Below the pieces are notes generated by a model that did no database searches, had not been told where the DNA came from, and saw nothing but the letters and a program-made list of their open reading frames with translations. This document shows, in pieces, positions 17,237-26,740 of a DNA stretch of 64,000 nt. The number at the start of each line of letters is the position of its first letter. The stretch's first letter is position 1. The translations under genes and the position numbers were made by a program. This DNA is from UBA993 sp964485855 (lineage in GTDB: Bacteria > Bacillota > Dethiobacteria > DTU022). Location of the stretch: assembly GCA_964485855.1 (NCBI GenBank), contig CAZAKI010000005.1:1-64000 (forward strand). Direction: 5' to 3'.

Positions 17237-18026
17237 TTATCACGTTCATACTTACCGCTGTTGTCATGCTACCGGTTCTCCGGAAGAATATGTTGCTGAG
17301 GCAAAACGGTTGGGTTTAGCAGAGCTCGGTTTTGCTGACCACTTTCCATTGGGAATGCTTGATTATGAGCCGCGAGTTCAAGTAACCATGCTGCCGGAGG
17401 AGCTCGAAGAATACCTGGCACAAGTTGAAATTCTCAAAGGATACTCGGAATCATTAATCATAAAAACCGGTATCGAGATCGATTACCTACCCGGAACCGA
17501 AAAGAAACTGGAGAAACTTTTAGAACTTTATCAATTCGATTACGTGATCGGTTCGATTCATTTTATGGAGGGCTGGGATTTTACTCATCCTGTATATGCT
17601 GATACTTACCAGGATCGTGATCTGGATGCTCTTTATGATCAATATTTTAAACTGGTCTGGGCGGCCATCAACACCGGCCTCTTTGATATCATCGGACATA
17701 TCGATGTTATCAAAAAATTTGGATTTCGCCCTGCTGGTTCTTTGGAATATTACTGGCAGAAAACGAGCAAAATACTGGCTGAGAGTGAGACCTGTTTTGA
17801 GCTTAACACGGCCGGGCGTGATGCTCCGGTTGGTGATTTTTACCCAGATCGAAGGTTGTTGGAGCTTGCAGCGGCCGAAGGTGTTAGGGTGGTCACCGGT
17901 TCCGATGCCCACAGCCCTGATCAGGTGGGGCGCTATTTTGATGATGCGAGAGCCTTGCTTTTAGAGACAGGTTTCCGGGAAACAGTTTCTTTCCAGAAAA
18001 GGTGCAAAAGTTTTAGATCGCTTTAA
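17229..18026 (+). CDS. PHP-family histidinol-phosphatase
   Basis: The 265-residue PHP-domain protein begins MIDYHVHTYRC, the first metal-binding HxH, followed by ADHFPLG near residue 36, GIEIDYLP near 84, IGSIHF near 105, IGHIDVIKKFG near 155 and GSDAHSPDQVG near 222. Position at the end of the his operon, overlapping hisI, supports histidinol-phosphate phosphatase (HisK/HisJ type), which hydrolyses histidinol phosphate before the HisD step. A PHP enzyme is needed because hisB here lacks its phosphatase domain. Confidence 0.88.
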   Translation: MIDYHVHTYRCCHATGSPEEYVAEAKRLGLAELGFADHFPLGMLDYEPRVQVTMLPEELEEYLAQVEILKGYSESLIIKTGIEIDYLPGTEKKLEKLLELYQFDYVIGSIHFMEGWDFTHPVYADTYQDRDLDALYDQYFKLVWAAINTGLFDIIGHIDVIKKFGFRPAGSLEYYWQKTSKILAESETCFELNTAGRDAPVGDFYPDRRLLELAAAEGVRVVTGSDAHSPDQVGRYFDDARALLLETGFRETVSFQKRCKSFRSL

Positions 18027-18110
18027 GGGATATTATAACGATGCAAGCTTGTTGTTTCAACTGATAAGATTCGAAGCAGTTATTACATTTCACGGTGAGG
18101 GAAAAAGGGA

Positions 18111-18584
18111 TTGAAAGAGTTATTTAAGTGCCTGCTCAGGACTGAAAGGGGTGAATTTGTTGTTCTTTTCAGCAATGCAGGCATTTATGAGCTGTTTTTC
18201 CCCGGTTCAAAACCGGATGATGATTATCAACAAAGGGATTTACCCTGGTTTGATTTGGCTGTTGATCTCAGGCAATACCTGGAAGGAAAGCCCGTATCCT
18301 GGGAGCATTACCCGCTTGATACCAGTGACTACAAATATTTTACTGCCACGCTGCTAAAAGCGGTTAGGACTATTCCCCGAGGCCAGAAATGCTCTTACCG
18401 CCAGATTGCTGAAAGAGCAGGTTTTCCCCTGGCCTGGAGAGCAGCGGGCCAAGCTTTGGCAAAAAATCGCCACCCGATCATTGTTCCCTGCCACCGGGTT
18501 GTTGGCAGTAACGGTAAACTCGGTGGATTCAGTGGTCCTCAGGGTTGGAAGGAAATGTTGCTCAAGCTCGAAGGAGCACTCTGA
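18111..18584 (+). CDS. ogt: Methylated-DNA--protein-cysteine methyltransferase
   Basis: A suicide repair enzyme that takes the alkyl group from O6-alkylguanine onto a cysteine. The 157-residue protein has the acceptor C127 in VPCHRV, preceded by the helix-turn-helix region YRQIAERAGFPLAWRAAGQALAKN and followed by GGFSGPQGWKEMLL. The TTG start at 18111 follows GGTGAGGGAAAAAGGGA. It sits between the his and aroC genes with short gaps, so it may ride on the same transcript; there is no functional link with amino acid synthesis. Confidence 0.92.
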   Translation: MKELFKCLLRTERGEFVVLFSNAGIYELFFPGSKPDDDYQQRDLPWFDLAVDLRQYLEGKPVSWEHYPLDTSDYKYFTATLLKAVRTIPRGQKCSYRQIAERAGFPLAWRAAGQALAKNRHPIIVPCHRVVGSNGKLGGFSGPQGWKEMLLKLEGAL

Positions 18585-18609
18585 ATTGGTTTGACACGAG
18601 GTGAAAAAA

Positions 18610-19776
18610 ATGCGTTACCTGTCTGGAGGAGAATCTCACGGACCTTGCCTAACTGCAATTATTGAAGGTTTGCCTGCAGGAATGGCTATTTATTCTGCCG
18701 ACATTAATCTTCAGCTAAAGAGACGCCAGAAAGGCTATGGCCGTGGGGCCAGGATGAAGATTGAAAAAGACCGAATTAAATTCCTATCCGGACTTCGTTT
18801 TAACCGTACCAGCGGGAGCCCCCTTACTTTACAAATCGAAAACCGCGATTGGCAAAACTGGCATGATGTGATGAGCCCTGAAGGGGAAGAACCAGCAGAT
18901 TTAAAAAAAATCACCGGACCCCGGCCCGGGCATGCCGATTTGGCCGGCGGTCTGAAATATAAGTATGATGATTTGCGATTAGCGCTGGAGCGTTCCAGCG
19001 CCCGTGAAACTGCAATCAGGGTGGCAGTCGGCACTGTCGGCCGTATTTTACTCAGTCACTTTGGAATAGAAATTTACAGCCAGGTTTGCCAGATCGGAAG
19101 AGCAAAAACCGGAAAGAGCTTGCAAAACCAACCGGAAATTGCAGAGTCAATTGAAAGTTCACCGGTTCATTGTGCAGATCAGTCTGCTTCCAAAGCGATG
19201 ATCAGTGAGATTGATCAGGCAGCTGCAGCCGGAGATACCTTAGGTGGGATAATCGAACTTTTGGTCACCGGAGTTCCACCCGGCCTCGGCAGCCATGTTC
19301 ACTGGGATCGCCGATTGGATGGACGCCTGGCCCGGGCCCTGGTTGCTGTGCCGGCTATCAAGGGGGTTGAATTTGGACTCGGCTTTACCGCTGCGGGATT
19401 GTGCGGTTCCGAGGTTCATGATCCGATTGTCAAAAGAGAAGGATTGATTGACCGTTTGACCAATTATGCCGGTGGTATCGAGGGTGGAATATCGAATGGA
19501 AAGCCCCTGAGCATAAAAGTAGCGATGAAACCAATTCCGACAATGTTCAGTGCTCTGCCCAGTGTTGACTGGATTACAGGTGAGGTGATAACCGCTGCCG
19601 TGGAGAGGTCTGATGTCTGTGCTGTACCGGCGGCGGCAGTGGTGGCCGAGGCTGTGGTTGCCTGGGAACTGGCAGTTGCATTCCGGGAGAAATTTTCCGG
19701 GGATTATCTCGACGAGGTTGAAGCCGCTTTTAGTTTTTACATGAAAGATGTCAGGTCGCGACTGGCAAAAGACTAA
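18610..19776 (+). CDS. aroC: Chorismate synthase
   Basis: It makes chorismate from EPSP, using reduced FMN. The 388-residue protein starts MRYLSGGESHGP, the normal family start, with ACGAGGTG just upstream; a GTG at 18601 is inside this ribosome site. Other signatures: RRQKGYGRGARMKIE near 38-52, GPRPGHADLAGGLKY near 103 and ERSSARETA near 125, VPAAAVVAEAVVA near the end. aroB follows after 30 bases. Confidence 0.95.
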   Translation: MRYLSGGESHGPCLTAIIEGLPAGMAIYSADINLQLKRRQKGYGRGARMKIEKDRIKFLSGLRFNRTSGSPLTLQIENRDWQNWHDVMSPEGEEPADLKKITGPRPGHADLAGGLKYKYDDLRLALERSSARETAIRVAVGTVGRILLSHFGIEIYSQVCQIGRAKTGKSLQNQPEIAESIESSPVHCADQSASKAMISEIDQAAAAGDTLGGIIELLVTGVPPGLGSHVHWDRRLDGRLARALVAVPAIKGVEFGLGFTAAGLCGSEVHDPIVKREGLIDRLTNYAGGIEGGISNGKPLSIKVAMKPIPTMFSALPSVDWITGEVITAAVERSDVCAVPAAAVVAEAVVAWELAVAFREKFSGDYLDEVEAAFSFYMKDVRSRLAKD

Positions 19777-19806
19777 TAATTGATCGATATATGCCGGGAG
19801 AAAAAA

Positions 19807-20892
19807 ATGCAACGTGAAGTCAAGATCAAAGCAGTTAATTTCATATACAGGGTAATTATCGAAAATTCTGGGCTTGAATCGATTGGCAAGGCAATGCGTC
19901 TGCTTTTTCCTTCGGTGAAGGTCATGCTGGTTAGCGACAAGAATGTTTTTAAGATCTACGGTCAACAGGTTGTCGATTCGCTGGCAGCTGAAAAATGGCA
20001 AGTCTATCCGGTTGTCCTGAATGCGGGAGAAAAAACAAAAAATCTTCGTAAAGCTTCATATTTATATGATCAGGCTTTGGCAGCCGGACTGGATCGCAAT
20101 ACACCGATTGTGGCTTTAGGCGGCGGTGTGATTGGCGACCTGGCTGGTTTTGTTGCCGCCACTTACCTGCGCGGGATTCCCCTGGTGATGGTGCCAACAT
20201 CTCTATTGGCCCAGGTAGACAGCAGTGTAGGGGGTAAAGTTGCCGTCAACCATCCTGGTGGAAAGAACCTGATCGGCTCCATCTATCCACCCCGGCTGGT
20301 GCTAATCGATCCCCAGGTTCTAAAAACTCTGCCCAAACGTCAGCTCAAAGCCGGCTTGGCCGAAGTTATTAAATATGGTATTATTGCCGACAGTGCTTAT
20401 TTCGATTGGTTGGAAAACAATGTTGACAAGCTGATCAACCTTCATAGCGCTGCTTTGACCGATGCCATTACCCTGGCCGTGATGAACAAGGCAAAAGTTG
20501 TTGAAGCAGATGAGTATGAAACTGATTACCGCCGGATTTTAAATTTTGGTCATACAATCGGCCATGCCCTGGAAGCGGCGACCGATTATCGTCACTACCT
20601 GCACGGGGAGGCAGTGCATGCCGGTATGATTGCCGTAACAAAGATGGCCGGCGCGATGGGCATTTTGGATAGTGTGGCCCGGGAACGCATCTTAAATCTA
20701 TTGATGCGGCTATCCCTGAAAACTGCTCCGCCAGGCTTGACTGCACCGGAGGTAGTCGATAAACTTAGGCAGGATAAAAAGCGCCGTGACAGCGAGATGT
20801 TTTTTGTTTTGCCACGGACGGTGGGAGCTGTCAGTATTGAAGCGGTTAGCGATCAGGCAAAAATCCTGGAAGCGGTAAATACTATTTTATGA
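19807..20892 (+). CDS. aroB: 3-dehydroquinate synthase
   Basis: NAD- and zinc-dependent conversion of DAHP to 3-dehydroquinate. The 361-residue protein shows GGGVIGDLAGFVAATYLRG near 98-116, PTSLLAQVDSSVGGKVAVN near 122-140, the zinc glutamate in GLAEVIKYG and zinc histidines in LNFGHTIGHALE and LHGEAVHAGM. ATG 19807 follows CGGGAG; the frame opens with a TTG at 19780 that lacks a good site. Together with aroA and aroC this gives three shikimate-pathway genes in the window; aroF/G, aroD, aroE and aroK are elsewhere. Confidence 0.95.
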   Translation: MQREVKIKAVNFIYRVIIENSGLESIGKAMRLLFPSVKVMLVSDKNVFKIYGQQVVDSLAAEKWQVYPVVLNAGEKTKNLRKASYLYDQALAAGLDRNTPIVALGGGVIGDLAGFVAATYLRGIPLVMVPTSLLAQVDSSVGGKVAVNHPGGKNLIGSIYPPRLVLIDPQVLKTLPKRQLKAGLAEVIKYGIIADSAYFDWLENNVDKLINLHSAALTDAITLAVMNKAKVVEADEYETDYRRILNFGHTIGHALEAATDYRHYLHGEAVHAGMIAVTKMAGAMGILDSVARERILNLLMRLSLKTAPPGLTAPEVVDKLRQDKKRRDSEMFFVLPRTVGAVSIEAVSDQAKILEAVNTIL

Positions 20893-20916
20893 TCTGAGAA
20901 AAGAAAGGCATGAACC

Positions 20917-21582
20917 ATGAACAGGGTTAACCTGAGCGATATCCAAAGTAATGAGCAAATAAAAACTTTAATTAATAAAGCCGATGATAACCTCGGTATT
21001 TTAGGTTATACTGAGCATGGTTTTCGTCATTGCCGATTGACTGCCAAAGCGGCCCGGCGCCTGCTTCTTGAACTTGACTTTGATCAACGTGAAGCAGAAC
21101 TGGCTGGTATTGCCGGTTATTTGCACGATATTGGTAACGTGATGGGTCGACGGGAACATGATGTTGCCGGTGCGATCATGGCCTTAAAAATTTTACAGGA
21201 AATGGGCATGCCCCTTGAAGAAGCAGCAGATATAGCCGCAGCAATCGGCAATCATGATGAGGGCGAAGGACAGGTTGTCAGCCGAATTACTGCAGCCCTG
21301 ATCCTGGCTGATAAATCTGATGTGCACCGCAGTAGGGTTCGCAACAGGGATATCAGCACTTTTGATATTCACGACCGTGTAAATTACGCAGTTGAGGAAT
21401 CACGCCTCAACATTGTTCCGGCAGAAAAGATTATTAGCCTTGATCTGCGGATCGATACCAGCATCAGTCAGGTTATGGAATATTTTGAAATATTCTTAAC
21501 AAGGATGGTTATGTGTCGCCGAGCGGCTTCTTTTTTAGAAGCGCGCTTTGCGCTAAAAATAAATGAAGTTGATCTGCTTTAA
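20917..21582 (+). CDS. HD-domain phosphohydrolase
   Basis: The 221-residue protein has an HD fold: a histidine in GFRHCRLTAKAA near 33-44, the HD pair in GYLHDIGNV near 67-75, a further histidine in IGNHDEGEG near 112, and an aspartate in LILADKSDVHRSR near 128. Proteins like this often precede secD in Clostridia. The substrate is unknown; nucleotide or cyclic nucleotide hydrolysis is typical of the superfamily but cannot be claimed. The gene stops at the point where the secD frame opens. Confidence 0.8.
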   Translation: MNRVNLSDIQSNEQIKTLINKADDNLGILGYTEHGFRHCRLTAKAARRLLLELDFDQREAELAGIAGYLHDIGNVMGRREHDVAGAIMALKILQEMGMPLEEAADIAAAIGNHDEGEGQVVSRITAALILADKSDVHRSRVRNRDISTFDIHDRVNYAVEESRLNIVPAEKIISLDLRIDTSISQVMEYFEIFLTRMVMCRRAASFLEARFALKINEVDLL

Positions 21583-21612
21583 TTGCAGAAAGAAATGGAG
21601 AGTGGTGAGCGA

Positions 21613-22851
21613 ATGAAGCCAGCGTTAAAACCTGGCCGCCTGATCCTTCTGCTGCTATTCTGTTTGCTGATTGTAGCCGCCGGCTACTGGGCTTTCAGAA
21701 CTGCTTCAGACAGGGAAACTGGTATTAAGCGCGGCCTTGATATTGCCGGGGGGCTTTATGTTTTACTGGAAGCCACCGAGACCGGGGACCAGGAGCTTGA
21801 TCAGGATGCCATTGAAAGAGCGATTACGGTTATCCGCATGCGGGTTGATGAACTGGGAGTTGCTGAGCCAATTATTGCTGCCCAGGGTGAAAACCGGATT
21901 CGCATTGAGTTGCCGGATTTGGATGATGTTGAACAGGCGAGAGATATCATCGGTCGGACTGCCTTATTAAAATTTGTCGGACCCGATGGGGTAGAGATCG
22001 TCACCGGTGCCAACCTAATCCGGGCCATGGCGGAGCGCAATCCCGAAACGACACCTTATCCTTTTGTGTCAATCGAGTTTGACCGGGAAGGAACACAACT
22101 ATTTGGTGAAGCTACTGCCAAGTTCCTCAACCAACCGATCGCAATCGTCCTTGATGATGAAGTAATTTCTGCTCCGGTTGTCAGGGCGGTCATTACTGAT
22201 GGAAAAGCAGTGATCGAGGGCAACTTTGGGATTGAAGAAGCAGCGAACCTGGCTTTACTGCTGCGCAGCGGTTCACTGCCGGTTGAGCTGGTTGAGCTTG
22301 AATCGAGGCTAATTGGACCGACTCTTGGTCAAAGAACAGAAGGGGTCGCTGTATACGCGGCCGGAATCGGGTTGCTTGTGGTTTTAATCTTTATGACTAT
22401 TTATTACAGGCTGGCTGGAGCAATTGCCGGGATCGCCCTGATCTTTTATCTGTCCCTGGTGCTGTGGGCTTTAACTTATCTGCCAACCACCCTTACCCTG
22501 CCGGGTATTGCTGGATTGATCCTCTCAATAGGAATGGCAGTAGATGCCAATGTGATTATTTTTGAAAGGATTAAGGATGAACTGCTTGCAGGCCGGACCC
22601 CGCGTAGTGCCATGGAAAGCGGTTTCCAACGTGCTTTCCGGGCAATTATCGATGCCAACGTGACTACCCTAATTGTCACTGTTGTTTTATTCAGCCTGGC
22701 AAGTGGTCCGGTGAGGGGATTTGCGGTAACGCTCTTTATCGGGATCATCTGCAGCATGTTCACCGCAATAGTTCTTACCCGTCTGTTGATGCGCCTTGCG
22801 TTTCAGGCAGGATTAATCCGCAATGGTGCTTACGTGGGGGTGAAAATATGA
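21613..22851 (+). CDS. secD: Protein translocase subunit SecD
   Basis: An RND-like membrane protein that with SecF uses the proton gradient to help release proteins exported by SecYEG. The roughly 412-residue protein has an N-terminal membrane segment, the GLDIAGGLYVLLE (D1) motif near residue 40, an extracytoplasmic P1 domain, and five C-terminal membrane helices with AGLILSIGMAVDANVIIFERIKDEL (D4 region, given in part). ATG 21613 is chosen for position and GGTGAG; the frame opens with a TTG at 21583. The secF ATG overlaps the stop as ATGA, a sign of translational coupling. Confidence 0.94.
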   Translation: MKPALKPGRLILLLLFCLLIVAAGYWAFRTASDRETGIKRGLDIAGGLYVLLEATETGDQELDQDAIERAITVIRMRVDELGVAEPIIAAQGENRIRIELPDLDDVEQARDIIGRTALLKFVGPDGVEIVTGANLIRAMAERNPETTPYPFVSIEFDREGTQLFGEATAKFLNQPIAIVLDDEVISAPVVRAVITDGKAVIEGNFGIEEAANLALLLRSGSLPVELVELESRLIGPTLGQRTEGVAVYAAGIGLLVVLIFMTIYYRLAGAIAGIALIFYLSLVLWALTYLPTTLTLPGIAGLILSIGMAVDANVIIFERIKDELLAGRTPRSAMESGFQRAFRAIIDANVTTLIVTVVLFSLASGPVRGFAVTLFIGIICSMFTAIVLTRLLMRLAFQAGLIRNGAYVGVKI

Positions 22852-23768
22852 GATTCGATTTTATTGGTAACCGACGCAAAGCGTATCTTCTCTCATCGAT
22901 TTTAGTAATTGCCAGTATCGTTTCACTGCTTCTTTTCGGCCTGAATTTAGGGATTGACTTTACCGGGGGAACTGTTCTTCACTTGAACTTAGGTGATGAT
23001 TTTTCCCTGGAGGAGGTCGAAGCGGTACTTGCTGATTTTGAAGAGTTAAGTGGCGCTACTTTACAAGTAGTTCAGGGGCGTGATATCAGCGGCGAACCGA
23101 CCGATGAAGGTTTAGTAATCAAGGCTCCATACATCGAGGAAAACCGGCGTAACGAGTTGATGGACACTCTAAGAAGCAATTGGCCGAACCTTGATCCGGC
23201 TGATCTGAGAATTGAAAGCGTTGGCGCAGTTGTTGGCGGGGAGCTAACCCAGCAGGCCTTGCTATCTTTAATCGTAGCGATCATATTGATGGTTATCTAT
23301 ATCACGTTCCGGTTTGAATTTAAATTTGCCATTGCCACGATTGTTTCATTGCTTCACAATGTAATTATAGTTATCGGGATCTTTTCAATTCTGCGTATGG
23401 AGATAAATGTACCCTTTGTTGCTGCGATTCTTACTGTTTTTGGTTATTCTGTCAATGATACCATTGTCATTATCGACCGGATTCGAGAGAATATCCGGCA
23501 TAAGCGGAAAAGCGATTATGCGCAAATTGTTAATGATAGTATTAATCAGAACCTAATGCGTTCGATCAATACTTCTCTGACCACTCTATTTGTGCTCCTG
23601 GCTTTGCTTTTTGGCTTTTTCTACTATATCGGCAGCGTTGATCTGATTGTTTTTGTTGTAGCCTTGATTTTGGGGGTTTTTGTTGGAACTTATTCATCGA
23701 TCTTTGTTGCCAGTCCCCTGTGGCTTAATTTACAGGAACTGGGAGGAAAGCGAGCTAAAAAAGGATAA
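22848..23768 (+). CDS. secF: Protein translocase subunit SecF
   Basis: The partner of SecD. The 306-residue protein has LNLGIDFTGGTVLHL near residue 30-44, an extracytoplasmic domain, and membrane helices including FGYSVNDTIVIIDRIRENI near 195-213. ATG at 22848 overlaps the secD stop by four bases. As usual in Clostridia, SecD and SecF are separate proteins, not the fused SecDF of Bacillus subtilis. Confidence 0.95.
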   Translation: MRFDFIGNRRKAYLLSSILVIASIVSLLLFGLNLGIDFTGGTVLHLNLGDDFSLEEVEAVLADFEELSGATLQVVQGRDISGEPTDEGLVIKAPYIEENRRNELMDTLRSNWPNLDPADLRIESVGAVVGGELTQQALLSLIVAIILMVIYITFRFEFKFAIATIVSLLHNVIIVIGIFSILRMEINVPFVAAILTVFGYSVNDTIVIIDRIRENIRHKRKSDYAQIVNDSINQNLMRSINTSLTTLFVLLALLFGFFYYIGSVDLIVFVVALILGVFVGTYSSIFVASPLWLNLQELGGKRAKKG

Positions 23769-23828
23769 CCGTTATCCGTTTTAGTGATCGGTTCAACCTG
23801 AAGGAAATAAACTGGAGGAGGGGAAAAA

Positions 23829-24233
23829 ATGAGTTCATTTTACCTGATCCTGGGCTTTATTTTCAGTCTGTTAATTGCCATTATAGCCCTGGCTAACAAC
23901 GAGGTTGTAGCTGTAAACTACATTTTTGGTCGGATCGAGGTTTCACTGATTCTGCTTATCCTGGGGGCAGCTTTTGCCGGAGCGCTTGTAACGGGACTTT
24001 TCAGTTTGTTCAAGTCTATTCGCAGTGCGCTTGCTTTTCGTGAAAGCCGCCAAAGGCAGGATGCCATGCAAAAAAGGATTAAAAAATTGGAAGAAGAAAA
24101 AGTATTCTTAGAAGCGGAACTGAACAAGTATGTCTCGGTTCCGGAGGAGATCGAAGATGATCTGGTCAACCAGGAAAATGAAGTTTACCGGCCTGAATCT
24201 TCCCCGGAAACCGGAGTAGACGAGGATAATTGA
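23829..24233 (+). CDS. LapA-domain membrane protein
   Basis: A 134-residue protein with two membrane helices (about residues 3-22 and 40-62) separated by NNEVVAVNYIFGRIEVS, which is the LapA/DUF1049 pattern. A charged coiled-coil-like segment (residues 75-105) and an acidic tail follow. The role in monoderm bacteria is unknown. ATG at 23829 follows GGAGGAGGGG. Its stop overlaps the recJ start (TGATG), so the two are probably coupled. Confidence 0.8.
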   Translation: MSSFYLILGFIFSLLIAIIALANNEVVAVNYIFGRIEVSLILLILGAAFAGALVTGLFSLFKSIRSALAFRESRQRQDAMQKRIKKLEEEKVFLEAELNKYVSVPEEIEDDLVNQENEVYRPESSPETGVDEDN

Positions 24234-26680
24234 TGAATTTTAATAAAAAGCTCTGGACCTGGCCCCATGAAGATCAGGGTCAGGTTTCGAGCGTCGCCCG
24301 GGAGTTTAATCTTCTCCCGGTTTTGGCCCGGATCCTGATCAACCGCGGATTAGTAACTGCCGAACAGATCCGGGCGTATTTATGCCCTCAGCCGAAAAAC
24401 ATGCATTCTCCATGGTTAATGCTTGGAATGAAAGAAGCAGTCCAAAGAATGATTAGCGCCCTTGAATCAGGTCAAAAAATAATGGTCCACGGTGATTATG
24501 ATGCCGACGGTATCGCTGCAACGGTTATCCTGGTCGAAGCACTGCGCCACCTTGGCGGACAAGTAGATTTTTATTTGCCCAGCCGGTTTAATGAAGGTTA
24601 TGGATTGCACAGTGAGCCTTTGCGGAAATTCAGAGAGGATAAAATTGACCTGGTAATTACTGTCGACTGCGGCATTAATGCTCTCCGGGAGATTGAATAT
24701 GCCCAAGAAATCGGTCTGGATATGATTATTACTGATCATCACCAACCTTTAATTAAACTTCCCAAATCCATCTTGGCAATCAATCCCTTGCAAACTAACT
24801 GTCCCTATCCTTTCAAGGATCTTTCCGGTTCAGGAATTGCTTTTAAGTTGGCGACTGCCATTTACGATAAATTGGAAAAACCCGATCCGACAGATTTGCT
24901 CGACTTGGCTGCCCTCGGGACTGCTGCAGATGTAGTTCCCCTGCTTGGTGAAAACAGGATTATTGTTTCCAGCGGTTTAAAGATTTTGAACAAACAAGCA
25001 AGAATTGGATTAAAAGCCCTGATCGAGTTATCTGGCCTGGCCGAAAGCGATATTGGTAGTACTGCCCTTACTTATATTATCGCCCCCTCGATTAATGCCG
25101 CCGGCCGCATGGGGGAGGCACTGCCGGCGGCACAACTTTTGCTGGCCAGAGAAAAAGATGAAGCTGTTTTGCTCGCCGATCGACTGTATGCAATCAATCA
25201 GAAAAGACGATCGACGGAACAGGATATTTTAAAGGCGGCCCTGGTGTCGGCGGCGGAGTTGTATCAGCAATCAGATCCGCCGGTCATTACGCTTGCAGCT
25301 GATCATTGGCATCATGGAGTAATCGGAATAGTTGCTTCTCGTCTTCTTGAGATTTACAATCGGCCGGTTGTTTTAATTGCCCTAGATGGTGATGAGGGCA
25401 GGGGGTCGGCACGCAGTATTCCCGGTTTTGATATAACCGAAGCCTTGGCAGCCAACAAAGAATTGCTTGAAAAGTATGGCGGACACGAACAGGCAGCCGG
25501 TTTTACCGTCAAGCGAATAAAGGTTAACGCTCTCAGGGATGGGTTAAACAGCTATGCTCTGGATAACAGCGATTGTTATTCATCTAAACCGCAGCTCCGG
25601 ATCGAAACGGAGCTGGATGCTAAAGAGATCAATCTTAACCTGGCCGAAAAGCTTAAACTGCTGCAACCTTTTGGTCAGAGTAACCCGGAACCTTTATTGG
25701 GCAGCAAAAGCTGGTCAGTTATCTCATGGCGCCTGGTCGGGAAGGATCAGAAACATTTGAAACTCAGAATTAAGAAAAACGAAAAGATTTTAGAGCCGGT
25801 TTTTTTCTCAGCGGCTGAGTACGACTCAAAGCTGGAAAGCGGACGCCTAATCGATGTGGCCTTCCGGATCAGGGAAGGGTTTTTTAACGGGACGAAAAAG
25901 ATGGATATGCTGGTTGAGGCCATAAAATACAGTGATACTTACGAAATTGACAATATGGAACTGCATGACCGACGATATCGGTCCGATCGACTCGAATGCC
26001 TGCAGCGGGTTCTGACAGCGAATGCTGAACACCTGAAACACACAGCTGTATTCTGTGCGTTGCGCTCCGAAATTAAGAAGATCAAGGTCTCCCTCGATGC
26101 GAAGTCACGGCCCCGTTTTTTTACCGGAGGTGACTTGCATCAGGGGATAAAGTCTCTCGAAGAGCCAGGGCTGGTTATTTTATATGACTTGCCGCTAAAA
26201 ATTGATACGTTGAAACCATTTTTTACCGGACTGAAAAAAGGAAAACCGCTAAAAGTATACCTACTTTTTAATCCTGAGGCGTTTGAGCTTAACCGGGTAT
26301 TACTCGATAAGACCCTGCCTTCATTCGAACAGCTTGAATTGCTGCTCAGTGCTTTACGCTCAATCACTGAAACAACAGAAAACCCCTTAAAATTATTGAG
26401 GAAAAAGAGTTTGTTTGAATGGGAACCTTTCCCCATATTTTGGGAAAAAATAGATGCCATTTTAAGAGAAATGGGCCTGATCTTAGCGGATAAGATTTCC
26501 CGGGGATCGGATTGGCCAGAGCTGAATTTAACCGAACAGTTGAAGCTCTCACCAACATTTTCGGCGGTAAAGAATTTGCGCGAGGAAAGTGAAACTATTA
26601 AAGTGAAGATTGGAACTGCGCAATTGGAAGATGTAGCGAAAACCTTCATCGATCTGATCGCAGAGAAGCCTATGCTATAG
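24233..26680 (+). CDS. recJ: Single-stranded-DNA-specific exonuclease RecJ
   Basis: A 5'-3' exonuclease in recombination and mismatch repair. DHH-family motifs are in order: HGDYDADGIAAT near 84-95, ITVDCGIN near 143, ITDHHQP near 166-172, ALGTAADVVPL near 222 and the DHHA1 motif AGRMGEALPA near 288. GGHEQAAGFTV near 420 is also typical. At about 815 residues it is the long Bacillota form, with a C-terminal extension after the OB region (about residue 560 onward) whose sequence is poorly conserved. ATG 24233 overlaps the upstream stop. An apt gene, often found between recJ and relA, is absent. Confidence 0.94.
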   Translation: MNFNKKLWTWPHEDQGQVSSVAREFNLLPVLARILINRGLVTAEQIRAYLCPQPKNMHSPWLMLGMKEAVQRMISALESGQKIMVHGDYDADGIAATVILVEALRHLGGQVDFYLPSRFNEGYGLHSEPLRKFREDKIDLVITVDCGINALREIEYAQEIGLDMIITDHHQPLIKLPKSILAINPLQTNCPYPFKDLSGSGIAFKLATAIYDKLEKPDPTDLLDLAALGTAADVVPLLGENRIIVSSGLKILNKQARIGLKALIELSGLAESDIGSTALTYIIAPSINAAGRMGEALPAAQLLLAREKDEAVLLADRLYAINQKRRSTEQDILKAALVSAAELYQQSDPPVITLAADHWHHGVIGIVASRLLEIYNRPVVLIALDGDEGRGSARSIPGFDITEALAANKELLEKYGGHEQAAGFTVKRIKVNALRDGLNSYALDNSDCYSSKPQLRIETELDAKEINLNLAEKLKLLQPFGQSNPEPLLGSKSWSVISWRLVGKDQKHLKLRIKKNEKILEPVFFSAAEYDSKLESGRLIDVAFRIREGFFNGTKKMDMLVEAIKYSDTYEIDNMELHDRRYRSDRLECLQRVLTANAEHLKHTAVFCALRSEIKKIKVSLDAKSRPRFFTGGDLHQGIKSLEEPGLVILYDLPLKIDTLKPFFTGLKKGKPLKVYLLFNPEAFELNRVLLDKTLPSFEQLELLLSALRSITETTENPLKLLRKKSLFEWEPFPIFWEKIDAILREMGLILADKISRGSDWPELNLTEQLKLSPTFSAVKNLREESETIKVKIGTAQLEDVAKTFIDLIAEKPML

Positions 26681-26682
26681 TA

Positions 26683-26711
26683 TTCGAATTCGTTATTTAG
26701 TATCATATAAT
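26683..26711 (+). promoter_or_regulatory. Possible relA promoter
   Basis: A consensus TATAAT at 26706-26711 lies 29 bases before relA, with a weak -35 (TTCGAA, 26683-26688) 17 bases upstream. It sits immediately after the recJ stop. Confidence 0.35.
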
Positions 26712-26740
26712 TAAATCTATCTATTTTGGGACTTGAATTT

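Noticed and set aside
19240..20001. Long minus-strand open frame of 253 codons opposite aroC and aroB
   Set aside because: It is a frame shadow of two certain genes, has no ribosome site and its translation is low-complexity and unlike any protein family.
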